Shown piece by piece: positions 26,055 to 34,815 of a stretch of 64,000 nucleotides of DNA (position 1 is the first letter of the stretch; each line of letters starts with the position of its first letter). The translations under genes and the position numbers were made by a program. The notes beneath the pieces are model-generated. The model was not told the DNA's origin and did not search any database. It saw nothing but the letters and a program-made list of their open reading frames with translations. The stretch is from Agrobacterium tumefaciens (GTDB taxonomy: Bacteria; Pseudomonadota; Alphaproteobacteria; Rhizobiales; Rhizobiaceae): assembly GCA_025560025.1 (NCBI GenBank), contig CP048486.1:1492001-1556000 (forward strand). Reading direction: 5' to 3'.

Positions 26055-27713
26055 ATGCCGAGAGAGAATCCCCGCAATCCCGGCTTCCCGATCCCTTCAG
26101 GACCCGACCTTCGAGCGAAGGGCTGGCGGCAGGAAGCCCTGCTGCGCCTTATGGAAAATGTGCTGGCTGTCGGTGAAGACCCGGAAAATCTCGTCGTCTA
26201 CGCAGCACTCGGGAAGGCGGCGCGCAACAAGGCCGCATATGATGCCATCGTGCGTGCATTGACGACCATGGATGAGGATCAGACGCTTGTCATCCAGTCG
26301 GGAAAGCCGGTCGGGTTGATGAAGACTTCGGCCGAGGCTCCGATGGTCATCATGGCAAATTGCAACATGGTCGGCCAATGGGCCAAGGCCGAGAATTTTT
26401 ATGCTCTCGAACGCAAGGGTCTCATATGCTGGGGCGGCCTGACTGCGGGGGCATGGCAATATATCGGCTCGCAGGGCGTCATTCAGGGCACCTATGAAAT
26501 CTTCATGCGCATTGCCGAACGCCGCTTCGGCGGCACGCTGAACGGGCGTTTCGTATTGACCGCGGGCCTTGGCGGCATGGGAGGCGCACAGCCGCTTGCC
26601 GGCCGCATGGCGGGCGCGGCCATCCTGTGCGTGGAGATCAATCCGGAACGGGCCCGCACCCGCAAGGATATCGGCTATCTGGACGAGATTGCCGATGATC
26701 TCGATAGCGCACTGGCACGGATTGAAGAGGCCCGTTCGAAGGGTGAGGCGCTGTCCGTCGGCCTTGTCGGCAATGCAGCGGAAATCTATCCCGAAATAGC
26801 TGCGCGCGGGATCATCCCGGATATCGTGACCGACCAGACCTCCGCCCATGATCTTGTTTATGGCTATATTCCAATCGGTTACGATCTGGAACGGGTACGC
26901 CGCCTGCGCAGCCAGAATCCGGATGAACTGATCGAGGCCGGCAGGGCGTCGATTGCCAAACAGGTAACAGCCATGCTGGAATTCCAGCGGGCCGGCTCGG
27001 AGGTTTTCGACAATGGCAATTTGATCCGCACGCAGGCGCAGGCCGGCGGGGTTGCTGACGCCTTTGATATTCCGGTCTTCACTGAAGCTTATCTGCGCCC
27101 GCTGTTCTGCCGGGCGATTGGTCCCTTCCGCTGGATGGCCCTGTCGGGTGAGGCCTCGGACATTGCGCGGATAGACGAGCTGGTGCTGGAGATGTTTCCG
27201 GACAACAAGATTGTTACCAACTGGATTTCGCTGGCGCGCAAGTATGTTCCGTTCGAGGGGCTGCCGGCGCGCATCGCCTGGCTCGGCCATGGCGAACGAA
27301 GCGCACTCGCACGGCGGGTCAACGCTCTGGTCGCTTCGGGCGAATTGAAGGGGCCGGTCGCCTTCTCTCGCGATCACCTCGATTCAGCGGGCATGGCGCA
27401 TCCGAACATCATGACGGAGAACATGCTTGACGGTTCTGACGCCATCGCCGACTGGCCGCTTCTTGACGCGATGTTGCTCTGCGCTTCGCGCGCCGACCTC
27501 GTCGCGCTTCATTCCGGCGGTGGGGGATATGCGGGTTTCATGACCTCGGCAGGGGTCACGATCGTCGCTGACGGCACCAATGCGGCTGACGACCGGCTCT
27601 CGCAATCGCTCGACAACGATACGGGGCTCGGCGTCATCCGTTACGCGGATGCGGGCTATGCCGAGGCACAGGATGAAATTGCCAGCAAGGGCATAAATCA
27701 CGTGCAGATCTGA
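26055..27713 (+). CDS. Urocanase homologue, probable thiourocanate hydratase
   Basis: 552 aa, full urocanase length. NAD-binding TAGLGGMGGAQPLAGRMAG (about 169-187) and RPLFCRAIGPFRW are conserved. Two departures from HutU stand out: the loop YGQMTAGSW is WGGLTAGAW here (about 126-134), and GLPARICW is GLPARIAW, so the position of essential Cys410 of Pseudomonas urocanase is Ala408. These fit a different substrate, namely thiourocanate from ergothioneine. The neighbours carry no HutH with MIO, no HutI and no HutG, which argues against histidine degradation. It starts 2 bp after DUF917. Confidence 0.88.
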   Translation: MPRENPRNPGFPIPSGPDLRAKGWRQEALLRLMENVLAVGEDPENLVVYAALGKAARNKAAYDAIVRALTTMDEDQTLVIQSGKPVGLMKTSAEAPMVIMANCNMVGQWAKAENFYALERKGLICWGGLTAGAWQYIGSQGVIQGTYEIFMRIAERRFGGTLNGRFVLTAGLGGMGGAQPLAGRMAGAAILCVEINPERARTRKDIGYLDEIADDLDSALARIEEARSKGEALSVGLVGNAAEIYPEIAARGIIPDIVTDQTSAHDLVYGYIPIGYDLERVRRLRSQNPDELIEAGRASIAKQVTAMLEFQRAGSEVFDNGNLIRTQAQAGGVADAFDIPVFTEAYLRPLFCRAIGPFRWMALSGEASDIARIDELVLEMFPDNKIVTNWISLARKYVPFEGLPARIAWLGHGERSALARRVNALVASGELKGPVAFSRDHLDSAGMAHPNIMTENMLDGSDAIADWPLLDAMLLCASRADLVALHSGGGGYAGFMTSAGVTIVADGTNAADDRLSQSLDNDTGLGVIRYADAGYAEAQDEIASKGINHVQI

Positions 27714-27781
27714 CAGGTCAAAGCGAGGAGATGCCATCAATCGCCACGAAGGGCGGAAAATTACGATCACCAATCAACATC

Positions 27782-27801
27782 GCCTGCCGGCACCGGCAGG
27801 C
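27782..27801 (+). promoter_or_regulatory. Perfect hairpin in the leader of the MFS gene
   Basis: GCCTGCCGG and CCGGCAGGC are perfect inverted repeats around a 2-base centre. The element lies in the 103 bp gap after the urocanase homologue, 1 base before the AAGAGGGG ribosome site of the transporter. There is no T tract, so it is not a standard terminator; it may stabilise the upstream mRNA or limit translation of the transporter. Confidence 0.5.
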
Positions 27802-27816
27802 CAAGAGGGGACAATA

Positions 27817-29124
27817 ATGGAAAAAACATATCAAAATTTGTCAGTGACACCGGCCAGACGGTCATCACCGGAGCGCGCCGTTGCGGCAGCATCGATAGGC
27901 AACGCCCTGGAATGGTATGACTTCACCGTCTATGCGCTGTTTGCAATCTACATCGCCCATAATTTCTTTCCCGGCGGCGATCACACGGTCGAACTCGTGA
28001 AAGCCTTTCTCGCCTTCGGGCTAGGCTTCGTGATCCGCCCCCTGGGAGCCATCGTGATCGGGGTCTATGGCGACAAGGCTGGTCGAAAAGCCGCACTGTT
28101 CCTGACCATCATGATCATGGCGGCGGGTACCCTGCTGATCGCGGTGGCGCCGACCTACGCCGCGATCGGTGTGGGAGCGCCGCTCATGATCCTTGCCGGA
28201 CGAGTCCTTCAGGGCTTCTCCGCAGGTGGAGAAATCGGCGGAGCAGCCGCCTTTCTTGTCGAACATGCGCCCGCCGACAAAAAAGGCAAATATGCTTCCT
28301 GGCTGCAGGCAAGCATGGCGATTTCCAACATCATGGGTGCACTCGTCGCCTTTGCGGTTACCTCGCTTCTGACGGAGCAGGAGATCGGAGACTGGGGCTG
28401 GCGGATTCCGTTCTTCATTGGCGTACTGATCGCGCCGGTGGGCCTGTGGCTGCGCAAGACGCTGGACGAAACGCCGGCTTTTCAGGCCGAACAGGCAAGT
28501 CTGGAGAACCAGTCCGCCAAAACACCCCTGAAGCTCGTCTTCTCGGACTATTTCGGCCATCTGATCAAAGGCTTCGCTTTCTCGATCCTGTGGGCGGTTT
28601 GCGTTTATGTGCTGATCATCTACATGCCGATCTTCGTTCAGCGTGCTTTCGGTTTCAGCCCTTCGGAGGCGTTTACGGCATCGCTGATTGGTAACGTCTT
28701 CCTTGCCGTCGGTTGCGTCAGCGCCGGCAGCATTTCGGACAGGATCGGTCGGCGCTTGATGCTTGCCATTGCCGCCGGCGCAATGCTGGTCGCGGTCTAT
28801 CCCCTGATCTGGTGGTTGCAATCTTCGCCGACACTGACGACGCTCATCATCGTGCAAAGCCTCTTCTGCATCATGGTCTCGGGATATGTCGGGGTCGCAC
28901 CCGCAACCCTGTCCGAGGTTTTCCCGACGAATATCCGCACCACGGGCATGTCATTGGCCTACAATGCCGCCGTGACGATCTTCGGAGGATTTGCCCCGGC
29001 GACGCTGACCTGGCTTGGCAGCACGGGCATCGGTTATCACGCGCCCGGATTTTACGTCATGGCCGCCGCATTCATATCGCTGATAGCGGTCCTGATCCTG
29101 CCGAAGCCGTATTCCACGAACTGA
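27817..29124 (+). CDS. MFS transporter, metabolite:H+ symporter (ProP/ShiA-like)
   Basis: 435 aa inner-membrane carrier with 12 predicted helices. NALEWYDFTVYALFA near the N-terminus and the loop GVYGDKAGRKAAL (the MFS motif A) place it in the MHS group, which includes the betaine carrier ProP and the shikimate carrier ShiA. In this operon it would import either ergothioneine, a betaine, or thiourocanate if the lyase acts outside the cytoplasm. It lies 103 bp after the urocanase homologue and 142 bp before the lyase, longer gaps than elsewhere in the cluster. Confidence 0.92.
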   Translation: MEKTYQNLSVTPARRSSPERAVAAASIGNALEWYDFTVYALFAIYIAHNFFPGGDHTVELVKAFLAFGLGFVIRPLGAIVIGVYGDKAGRKAALFLTIMIMAAGTLLIAVAPTYAAIGVGAPLMILAGRVLQGFSAGGEIGGAAAFLVEHAPADKKGKYASWLQASMAISNIMGALVAFAVTSLLTEQEIGDWGWRIPFFIGVLIAPVGLWLRKTLDETPAFQAEQASLENQSAKTPLKLVFSDYFGHLIKGFAFSILWAVCVYVLIIYMPIFVQRAFGFSPSEAFTASLIGNVFLAVGCVSAGSISDRIGRRLMLAIAAGAMLVAVYPLIWWLQSSPTLTTLIIVQSLFCIMVSGYVGVAPATLSEVFPTNIRTTGMSLAYNAAVTIFGGFAPATLTWLGSTGIGYHAPGFYVMAAAFISLIAVLILPKPYSTN

Positions 29125-29167
29125 AGGAGATGGGCCGCTCAAGGCCCAGCTCCCCCAATTGCTCCAC

Positions 29168-29237
29168 CCGTCATGTCTGGAAGTTTCCAGTTGAAGCGAA
29201 GCCGTTTCGACGCCGGACAATGCTGCAGACATGACGG
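29168..29237. promoter_or_regulatory. 12 bp perfect inverted repeat upstream of the lyase gene
   Basis: CCGTCATGTCTG at 29168-29179 is the exact reverse complement of CAGACATGACGG at 29226-29237, separated by 46 bases. A nested palindrome CTGGAAGTTTCCAG at 29177-29190 shares three bases with the left arm. The right arm ends 29 bp before the lyase ATG. It could be two operator half-sites bridged by the tandem-HTH LysR protein, or a structured RNA leader. A separate small hairpin, TGGGCC/GGCCCA at 29131-29148, lies directly after the transporter stop. Confidence 0.5.
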
Positions 29238-29266
29238 CATAATAATAACCAACTCAAGGGAACATC

Positions 29267-30931
29267 ATGTCTGTTAAAAACGGGACTATTCATCGCCTCT
29301 CCATTGTCACAGCTTTTGCGATCACCGGGCTTGCTGCTTCAAACGCACGGGCGGAACATTGGTCCATCGATGGTCAAAACCTGACCGTGGAACAGGTCGT
29401 CGGCCTGGCGCGGGATGACAGCGCCAAGATTACTCTCACCGAAAGTGCGGGCAAACGGATCGCCGAAGGCTTCGATCTGGTGATGGAGGCTGCCCTGCAG
29501 GGCAAGGCGGTCTACGGCCTGACGGTTGGCGTTGGCTGGAACAAGGATCGCCCAGTTTTCGCGATGAAGGACGGCAAGCGCGTGCTGGACGACGATCTGC
29601 TGAAGCTGTCACGCGCTTTCAATTCTACATCCCTGCGCGCGCATGGTGCAGGCGTGGGTGAGCCGATGGCGGTCGAGGCCGTGAGGGCGGGCATGGCGAT
29701 CCGTCTAAACCAGATTGCAACCGGCCGAACCGGCGTTCAGAGCGCTGTCGCGGAAATGTATCGACAGTTTCTGGAGCAGGGGATCACCCCGGTCGTTCCT
29801 TCACGCGGTTCTGTGGGCGAGGCGGATATCACCCTTGCCTCCCATATCGGTCTGGCGATGGTCGGCGAGGGGGAGGTCTTCATGAAAGGCAACCGCATTC
29901 CCGCAGCGCGCGCCCTGACCGAGGCCGGCATCGCTCCGCTCGAACCGGTTGGCAAGGATTTCCTTTCGATCCTCAGCACGAATGCGCTGACCGCTGGACA
30001 GGCTGCCCTGCTGGCGCACGATACGGCGGGTTATCTCAAGAAGGAAGCCGTTGTCTTTGGTCTTGCACTGGAAGGTTTTAACGGCAATGTCGCCCCTTTC
30101 CTCGCGGCGACGAACGAGCTGCGCCCCTTTGCCGAAAACACATCCGGGGCACTGATGGTTCGCTCTGCCCTTGACGGCAGCTATCTCTGGTCGCCCGCGA
30201 AGGATCGGGCGCTGCAGGACCCACTGTCTTATCGCACCATGGCCTATGTGCTTGGCGGAGCCGAAATTGCAACGCAGGATTTGACCAGGGCGCTGGAAAT
30301 CCAGATCAATCGCAGTGATGACAATCCGGGCGTAGTTGCGGGAGCCTCGGACGACAAGGCTTCCGGACAGGTCTCGCAGTATTTTATCGAGGGCGACGTA
30401 TCGGGAGCGATCTATCCGAGTGCGGGTTTTGAGATGTTGCCGGTGGCCTCAAGGGTTGAAACACTGAACACGGCGCTGGTGCGTCTGTCACAGGCCATTA
30501 CGATGCAGACGATCCGCTTCGAAAACCCGGATTTGACGCATCTTTCGCGGTTCCTTGCTGCTGAAACCAATCAAGGACATGCGTTTGGCGCGATCCAGAA
30601 GCCACTCGTCGCGCTTCTGGCCGAAAACCAGCAGATCGGCGCGCAGGCTCCCGTCGGCTCGGTTGCGATGGCAGGAAATATCGAGGATCTGGACAGCCAC
30701 GCACCGCTTTCGGTCGCCAATCTCGGCCGAATTCTGGATAATCTGTACTGGATGTCCTCGATCCAGTTGCTACATGCGGCGCAAGCCGTTGATCTGCGCA
30801 AACCCGGGACGTTGGGAGCGGGAACAAAAGCGCTGTTTGAAGATTATCGCCGCAATGTGCCCTTTGTGGCGGTGGACCGAATATATAGCAATGATTTCAG
30901 TACGGGTTATCGGTTTCTCAAGGCCCGTTGA
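29267..30931 (+). CDS. MIO-less ammonia-lyase homologue with signal peptide, probable ergothionase
   Basis: 554 aa histidine/phenylalanine ammonia-lyase fold. The family backbone is clear (RAHGAGVGEPM, TPVVPSRGSVG, GEGEVFMKGNR), but the Ala-Ser-Gly that forms the MIO electrophile is E185-A-D187. The known MIO-free branch is ergothionase, which eliminates trimethylamine from ergothioneine to give thiourocanate. Residues 1-29 form a typical Sec signal peptide (K4 and R10, hydrophobic core, ARA before E30), so the mature enzyme should be periplasmic; the usual lyases are cytoplasmic. AAGGGA precedes the ATG. The gene completes the ergothioneine set with the urocanase, DUF917, hydantoinase and carbamoylase genes. 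Confidence 0.9.
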   Translation: MSVKNGTIHRLSIVTAFAITGLAASNARAEHWSIDGQNLTVEQVVGLARDDSAKITLTESAGKRIAEGFDLVMEAALQGKAVYGLTVGVGWNKDRPVFAMKDGKRVLDDDLLKLSRAFNSTSLRAHGAGVGEPMAVEAVRAGMAIRLNQIATGRTGVQSAVAEMYRQFLEQGITPVVPSRGSVGEADITLASHIGLAMVGEGEVFMKGNRIPAARALTEAGIAPLEPVGKDFLSILSTNALTAGQAALLAHDTAGYLKKEAVVFGLALEGFNGNVAPFLAATNELRPFAENTSGALMVRSALDGSYLWSPAKDRALQDPLSYRTMAYVLGGAEIATQDLTRALEIQINRSDDNPGVVAGASDDKASGQVSQYFIEGDVSGAIYPSAGFEMLPVASRVETLNTALVRLSQAITMQTIRFENPDLTHLSRFLAAETNQGHAFGAIQKPLVALLAENQQIGAQAPVGSVAMAGNIEDLDSHAPLSVANLGRILDNLYWMSSIQLLHAAQAVDLRKPGTLGAGTKALFEDYRRNVPFVAVDRIYSNDFSTGYRFLKAR

Positions 30932-31101
30932 GCGGTTGTTATATTGGTGTTGAACAGATGAGAGGACCGATGTCTTCGGTTCCGTTTCGCAAAGCAAAGA
31001 CTTGATGCTTGCGGCACGGCCCGAAGACCTCGGCACCCCATTCGTCAGGAACGCTGTATGGGATGCGTGCTTCCGGTTTGTCTCGTCGGTATCGGACTAA
31101 T

Positions 31102-32712
31102 CTATCGTGCCATCTCTGCCGAAAACGCGGATTTGATCAGTGTTTTGGTATATTCAGCCGTCGGCCTGTCGAATATCGCGTCCGTTTCTCCCTCCTCCAC
31201 GATCTTCCCGTTTTTCATGACGATCACGTAATCCGAAATGGCCTTGATCACGGAAAGGTCGTGGCTGATGAAGATGTAGGAAAGGCCATGTGTCTTCTGC
31301 AAACCACGCAGCAGGTCGATGACTTGTCCCTGAACGGATCGGTCCAGCGCAGATGTGGGTTCGTCGAGAATGACGACATCCGGCTTGAGGATGATCGCGC
31401 GGGCAATTGCGATACGCTGACGTTGTCCGCCTGAAAACTCGTGCGGGTAGCGGTTGCGGGCGGCGGGATCGAGACCGACTTCTTTCAGTGCTGCGATTGC
31501 CCGTTCGTCTCGCTCTGCGCGGCTGAGCTGCGGCTCGTGCACAAAAAGGCCCTCGGTGATGATCTCGCCAACAGTCTGTCTTGGCGAAAGAGATCCATAG
31601 GGATCCTGAAATACAAGCTGCAGCTGCCGCCGCAAGGGCCTCATTGCCTTACGATCAAGTCCGGTGATTTCCGTCTTGCCGAAGAAAATCTGGCCTTTTG
31701 ACGGTGCCAGGCGAAGAAGTGCACGACCGAGCGTGGACTTGCCTGATCCGGATTCACCGACGATGCCGATGGTCTGCCCTTGATGAAGGCTGACATTGAC
31801 GCCATCCACGGCGCGAAACTCCCGCGATTTTGACAGGAAGCCGCCCGGAATCACATAATCAATCGTCACGTTTTGGCCGGCGAGAACAACCGGCGCCCCT
31901 TCACCGACAGGCGGCTTGTGCCCGCTGGGCTCGGCATCGAGAAGCATCTTCGTATAGTCCGCCTGCGGGCGCTCGAAGATATCTTCCGTTGTACCGGCTT
32001 CAACGATCTCCCCCCGGCGCATGACCGCAACACGATCGGCAAAATGCCTGACCACACCCAGATCGTGCGTGATCAGCACCACGGCCATGCCGAAGCGCTG
32101 CTGCAACGACTTCAGAAGATCGAGAATCTGCGCCTGGATTGTCACGTCGAGCGCGGTGGTTGGTTCATCCGCGATCAGAATATCCGGCTCGTTTGCCAGC
32201 GCCATGGCGATCATGACGCGCTGGCGCTGCCCGCCGGAAAGCTCATGCGGATAGCTGTCGATGCGCCGCTCCGGCTCCGGAATCCCCACGAGCTTCAGGA
32301 GTTCGAGAACGCGTGCCCTCGCTTCCTTCTTGCTGCCGCCCCGGTGGTGGACGATGGGTTCGGCGATCTGCGCGCCGATCCTGTAAAGCGGATCGAGCGA
32401 GGTCATCGGCTCCTGAAAAATCATGGTGATTTTCGCGCCACGGATATTGTTCAGCTCGTTGACCGGCAGGTTTATCAGCTCACGTCCACGATATTTGGCT
32501 GAACCCTGGATGACGCCGTTGGAGGAGAGCAGTCCCATGATGCCCATCATGGTCTGGCTTTTGCCGGAGCCGGATTCTCCGACAACGGCAAGCGTTTCTC
32601 CCTGTTTGACATCGAGATCGATGCCTTTGACGGCGTTCACCGTGCCGTCCGGCGTCGTGAAATCGACCTTGAGATTGCGGACGGTGAGAATGGTTTCAGA
32701 TGTCGTATTCAT
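31102..32712 (-). CDS. Oligopeptide ABC transporter, fused dual ATP-binding protein (OppD-OppF type)
   Basis: 536 aa with two ATPase modules: Walker [16 protein letters not shown] and [14 protein letters not shown], signatures [12 protein letters not shown] and [12 protein letters not shown]. The frame is open upstream to 32760, but the ATG at 32712 lies 1 bp after the permease stop and starts directly before the conserved [11 protein letters not shown], so I use it. Last gene of the opp operon. It converges with the lyase gene across 170 bp with no convincing terminator. Confidence 0.93.
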   Translation of the reverse strand: MNTTSETILTVRNLKVDFTTPDGTVNAVKGIDLDVKQGETLAVVGESGSGKSQTMMGIMGLLSSNGVIQGSAKYRGRELINLPVNELNNIRGAKITMIFQEPMTSLDPLYRIGAQIAEPIVHHRGGSKKEARARVLELLKLVGIPEPERRIDSYPHELSGGQRQRVMIAMALANEPDILIADEPTTALDVTIQAQILDLLKSLQQRFGMAVVLITHDLGVVRHFADRVAVMRRGEIVEAGTTEDIFERPQADYTKMLLDAEPSGHKPPVGEGAPVVLAGQNVTIDYVIPGGFLSKSREFRAVDGVNVSLHQGQTIGIVGESGSGKSTLGRALLRLAPSKGQIFFGKTEITGLDRKAMRPLRRQLQLVFQDPYGSLSPRQTVGEIITEGLFVHEPQLSRAERDERAIAALKEVGLDPAARNRYPHEFSGGQRQRIAIARAIILKPDVVILDEPTSALDRSVQGQVIDLLRGLQKTHGLSYIFISHDLSVIKAISDYVIVMKNGKIVEEGETDAIFDRPTAEYTKTLIKSAFSAEMAR

Positions 32713-32713
32713 G

Positions 32714-33844
32714 TCAACGATCCTTGGGATCGAGTGCATCACGCAACCCGTCGCCCACAAAATTGAGCGAGAACAGGGTCAGCACGAAGAAGATTGCCGG
32801 AAATATCAATAGCCACGGGGCAGATTGGATATTGTTCGCGCCTTCGGAAATCAGCGCTCCCCAGCTCGTCAGCGGCGCCTGCACGCCAAGCCCGAGGAAA
32901 GAGAGGAAGCTTTCCAGAAGAATGACTTTGGGTACGACAACCGTGACGAACACGACGACGGGGCCGATCGTATTCGGAATGATGTGGCGGCGGATGATCT
33001 GCCAGTCGGTCAGGCCCAAAGCCTGGGCCGCACCCACGAATTCCCGCCGTTTCAGGGCAAGCGTCTGGCCACGCACGATACGGGCCATATCCAGCCACTC
33101 CACCGCACCGATGACCAGGAAGATCAGGATGAAGCTGCGCCCGAAAAAGACCACCAGAACGACGACCAGGAAGACGAAGGGGAGCGAATAGAGGATCTCG
33201 ACGAAACGCATCATGACATTGTCGACGCGCCCACCGATGTAGCCCGCCGTTGCGCCGTAAAGAACGCCGATGCCGAGCGAAACGAGACTGGCGAGAACGC
33301 CGACGGCGATGGATATCTGACCGCCCAGCATGACGCGAGCCAGCATATCGCGACCGTTGGAATCCGTGCCGAAGAAGAAGTATTCGCGATTGACATCGCC
33401 TTCCAGCTTCAGCGTTCGACCATCATCTTCCGTTGCAACGACCTTCGTATTTTCGAATTCGTTGGCGCGGTCGAAATACCGTGTCGTGCGCGGGTCGATC
33501 GGGCCGCTGGAGGTGACGGTTGCCGTGAAGGTCTGGCCTTCGACGGAAAATTCCTTCAGCTCCACGCGGGCGCGGCCCGCCACACCTTCCATGACGCTCT
33601 GGAGGTTGTTGACGTCCGGGCGCGGCTCAAGGCTTGGCGCGACGGAGACATAGGATGAAAACACCTGATCATAGGTGTGTGAAAGGAAATGCGGGCCGAT
33701 AAACGAGAAAAGCGTGATCAGCACGAGCATGATGGAGCCAGCCATGGCGGCTTTGTTTCGTCTGAAACGCATGGCGGCAAGCTGGAACAGGCTTCGGCTT
33801 TTCACCGATGGTTGAGGGGCGATATTGCCGGAGATATCAGTCAT
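32714..33844 (-). CDS. oppC: Oligopeptide ABC transporter permease OppC
   Basis: 376 aa inner-membrane permease. After the first helix (about 27-48) there is a periplasmic stretch of about 130 residues ending YFFGTDSNGRDMLARVM, the OppC motif; this long segment is seen in some alphaproteobacterial OppC proteins. The coupling loop is AAQALGLTDWQIIRRHI. An open extension to 33988 overlaps the upstream permease; the ATG at 33844 overlaps it by only 8 bp and precedes a normal cytoplasmic N-terminus, so it is preferred. Confidence 0.92.
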   Translation of the reverse strand: MTDISGNIAPQPSVKSRSLFQLAAMRFRRNKAAMAGSIMLVLITLFSFIGPHFLSHTYDQVFSSYVSVAPSLEPRPDVNNLQSVMEGVAGRARVELKEFSVEGQTFTATVTSSGPIDPRTTRYFDRANEFENTKVVATEDDGRTLKLEGDVNREYFFFGTDSNGRDMLARVMLGGQISIAVGVLASLVSLGIGVLYGATAGYIGGRVDNVMMRFVEILYSLPFVFLVVVLVVFFGRSFILIFLVIGAVEWLDMARIVRGQTLALKRREFVGAAQALGLTDWQIIRRHIIPNTIGPVVVFVTVVVPKVILLESFLSFLGLGVQAPLTSWGALISEGANNIQSAPWLLIFPAIFFVLTLFSLNFVGDGLRDALDPKDR

Positions 33845-34760
33845 GTCTGACCCTCGGATCGAGCAGGCCGTAGAGAATATCGACCACGAGATTGAACAGG
33901 ATGACAAAAATGGCGATGAGAACGACGGTTCCCATGACCAGCGTGTAGTCACGATTGATGGCGCCAAGAACGAAGTAGCGACCGACACCCGGGATAGTGA
34001 AGATCGTCTCGATGACCGCCGAACCCGTCAACAGAGCTGCGGCACAAGGCGCAAGATAGGAAACGACCGGCAACATTGCCGCGCGCATGGCGTGAAACAC
34101 CACCACGCTGCGGGCTGGGAGGCCATAAGCCCTGGCGGTGCGAATATGGTCCATCCGCAGCGCCTCGATCATTGCGCCGCGTGTCAGGCGCGCGATGACG
34201 GCAAGCTGTGGCAAAGCGAGCGCGATCATCGGAAGAATGAGATATCGCAGCGATCCATCACCCCAGCTGCCGGCGGGCAGAAGCCCGAGCAACACGGCGA
34301 AGATCAGCGTGAGAACAGGCGCGACAACGAAGTTCGGCACGGTGATGCCGACGGTCGAGATGGACATGATCGAGAAATCGAAGGCGCTATTTTGCCTGAG
34401 CGCGGCAAAGGTGCCGGCAAGAACGCCGCCAATCAGCGCCAGCAGAAGAGCATAACAACCGAGCTCCAGCGAATAAGGCAGCCCCTTGCCGATCAATTGC
34501 GCGACGGTGTTGTCCTTGTAGATGTAGCTCGGACCGAAATCGCCGGTGACGGCATTGCCGAGATAGATGAGGTACTGGCGCCACAATGGCTCATCCAGAT
34601 GATAGGTCCTCATCAGGTTTTCCATGGTCTGCGGCGGCAGGGGGCGTTCGAGGTTGAACGGACCGCCCGGTGCAAAACGCATCAGGAAAAACGAAATCGT
34701 GACGACGATAAACAACGTCGGCACGGCGCTCGCCAAACGGCGCAGGATAAACGAGATCAT
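33837..34760 (-). CDS. oppB: Oligopeptide ABC transporter permease OppB
   Basis: 307 aa with MISFILRRLASAVPTLF at the start, FLMRFAPGGPF (the OppB proline-glycine motif) and the coupling loop TARAYGLPARSVVVFHAM. Six membrane helices are visible. It is separated from the binding-protein gene by 55 bp that contain a strong hairpin, so it is probably made in lower amounts than the binding protein. It pairs with OppC. Confidence 0.93.
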   Translation of the reverse strand: MISFILRRLASAVPTLFIVVTISFFLMRFAPGGPFNLERPLPPQTMENLMRTYHLDEPLWRQYLIYLGNAVTGDFGPSYIYKDNTVAQLIGKGLPYSLELGCYALLLALIGGVLAGTFAALRQNSAFDFSIMSISTVGITVPNFVVAPVLTLIFAVLLGLLPAGSWGDGSLRYLILPMIALALPQLAVIARLTRGAMIEALRMDHIRTARAYGLPARSVVVFHAMRAAMLPVVSYLAPCAAALLTGSAVIETIFTIPGVGRYFVLGAINRDYTLVMGTVVLIAIFVILFNLVVDILYGLLDPRVRHD

Positions 34761-34780
34761 GATTTTTCAGGCTCCCCGCA

Positions 34781-34808
34781 TGGCACGGTGGTGTCAGCCA
34801 CCGTGCCA
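34781..34808 (-). terminator. Strong intercistronic hairpin between oppA and oppB
   Basis: An 11 bp perfect stem, TGGCACGGTGG with CCACCGTGCCA, around a 6-base loop. It starts 8 bp after the binding-protein stop, reading on the minus strand. No T tract follows, so it is more likely an mRNA-stabilising or attenuating element than a full terminator, like the structures after malE and other binding-protein genes. Confidence 0.6.
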
Positions 34809-34815
34809 GCACTGC

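Noticed and set aside
29267..30931. Reading the lyase and urocanase homologues as HutH and HutU (histidine degradation)
   Set aside because: The lyase lacks the MIO Ala-Ser-Gly, the urocanase lacks Cys410, no HutI or HutG is present, and DUF917 and hydantoinase/carbamoylase genes are interleaved.
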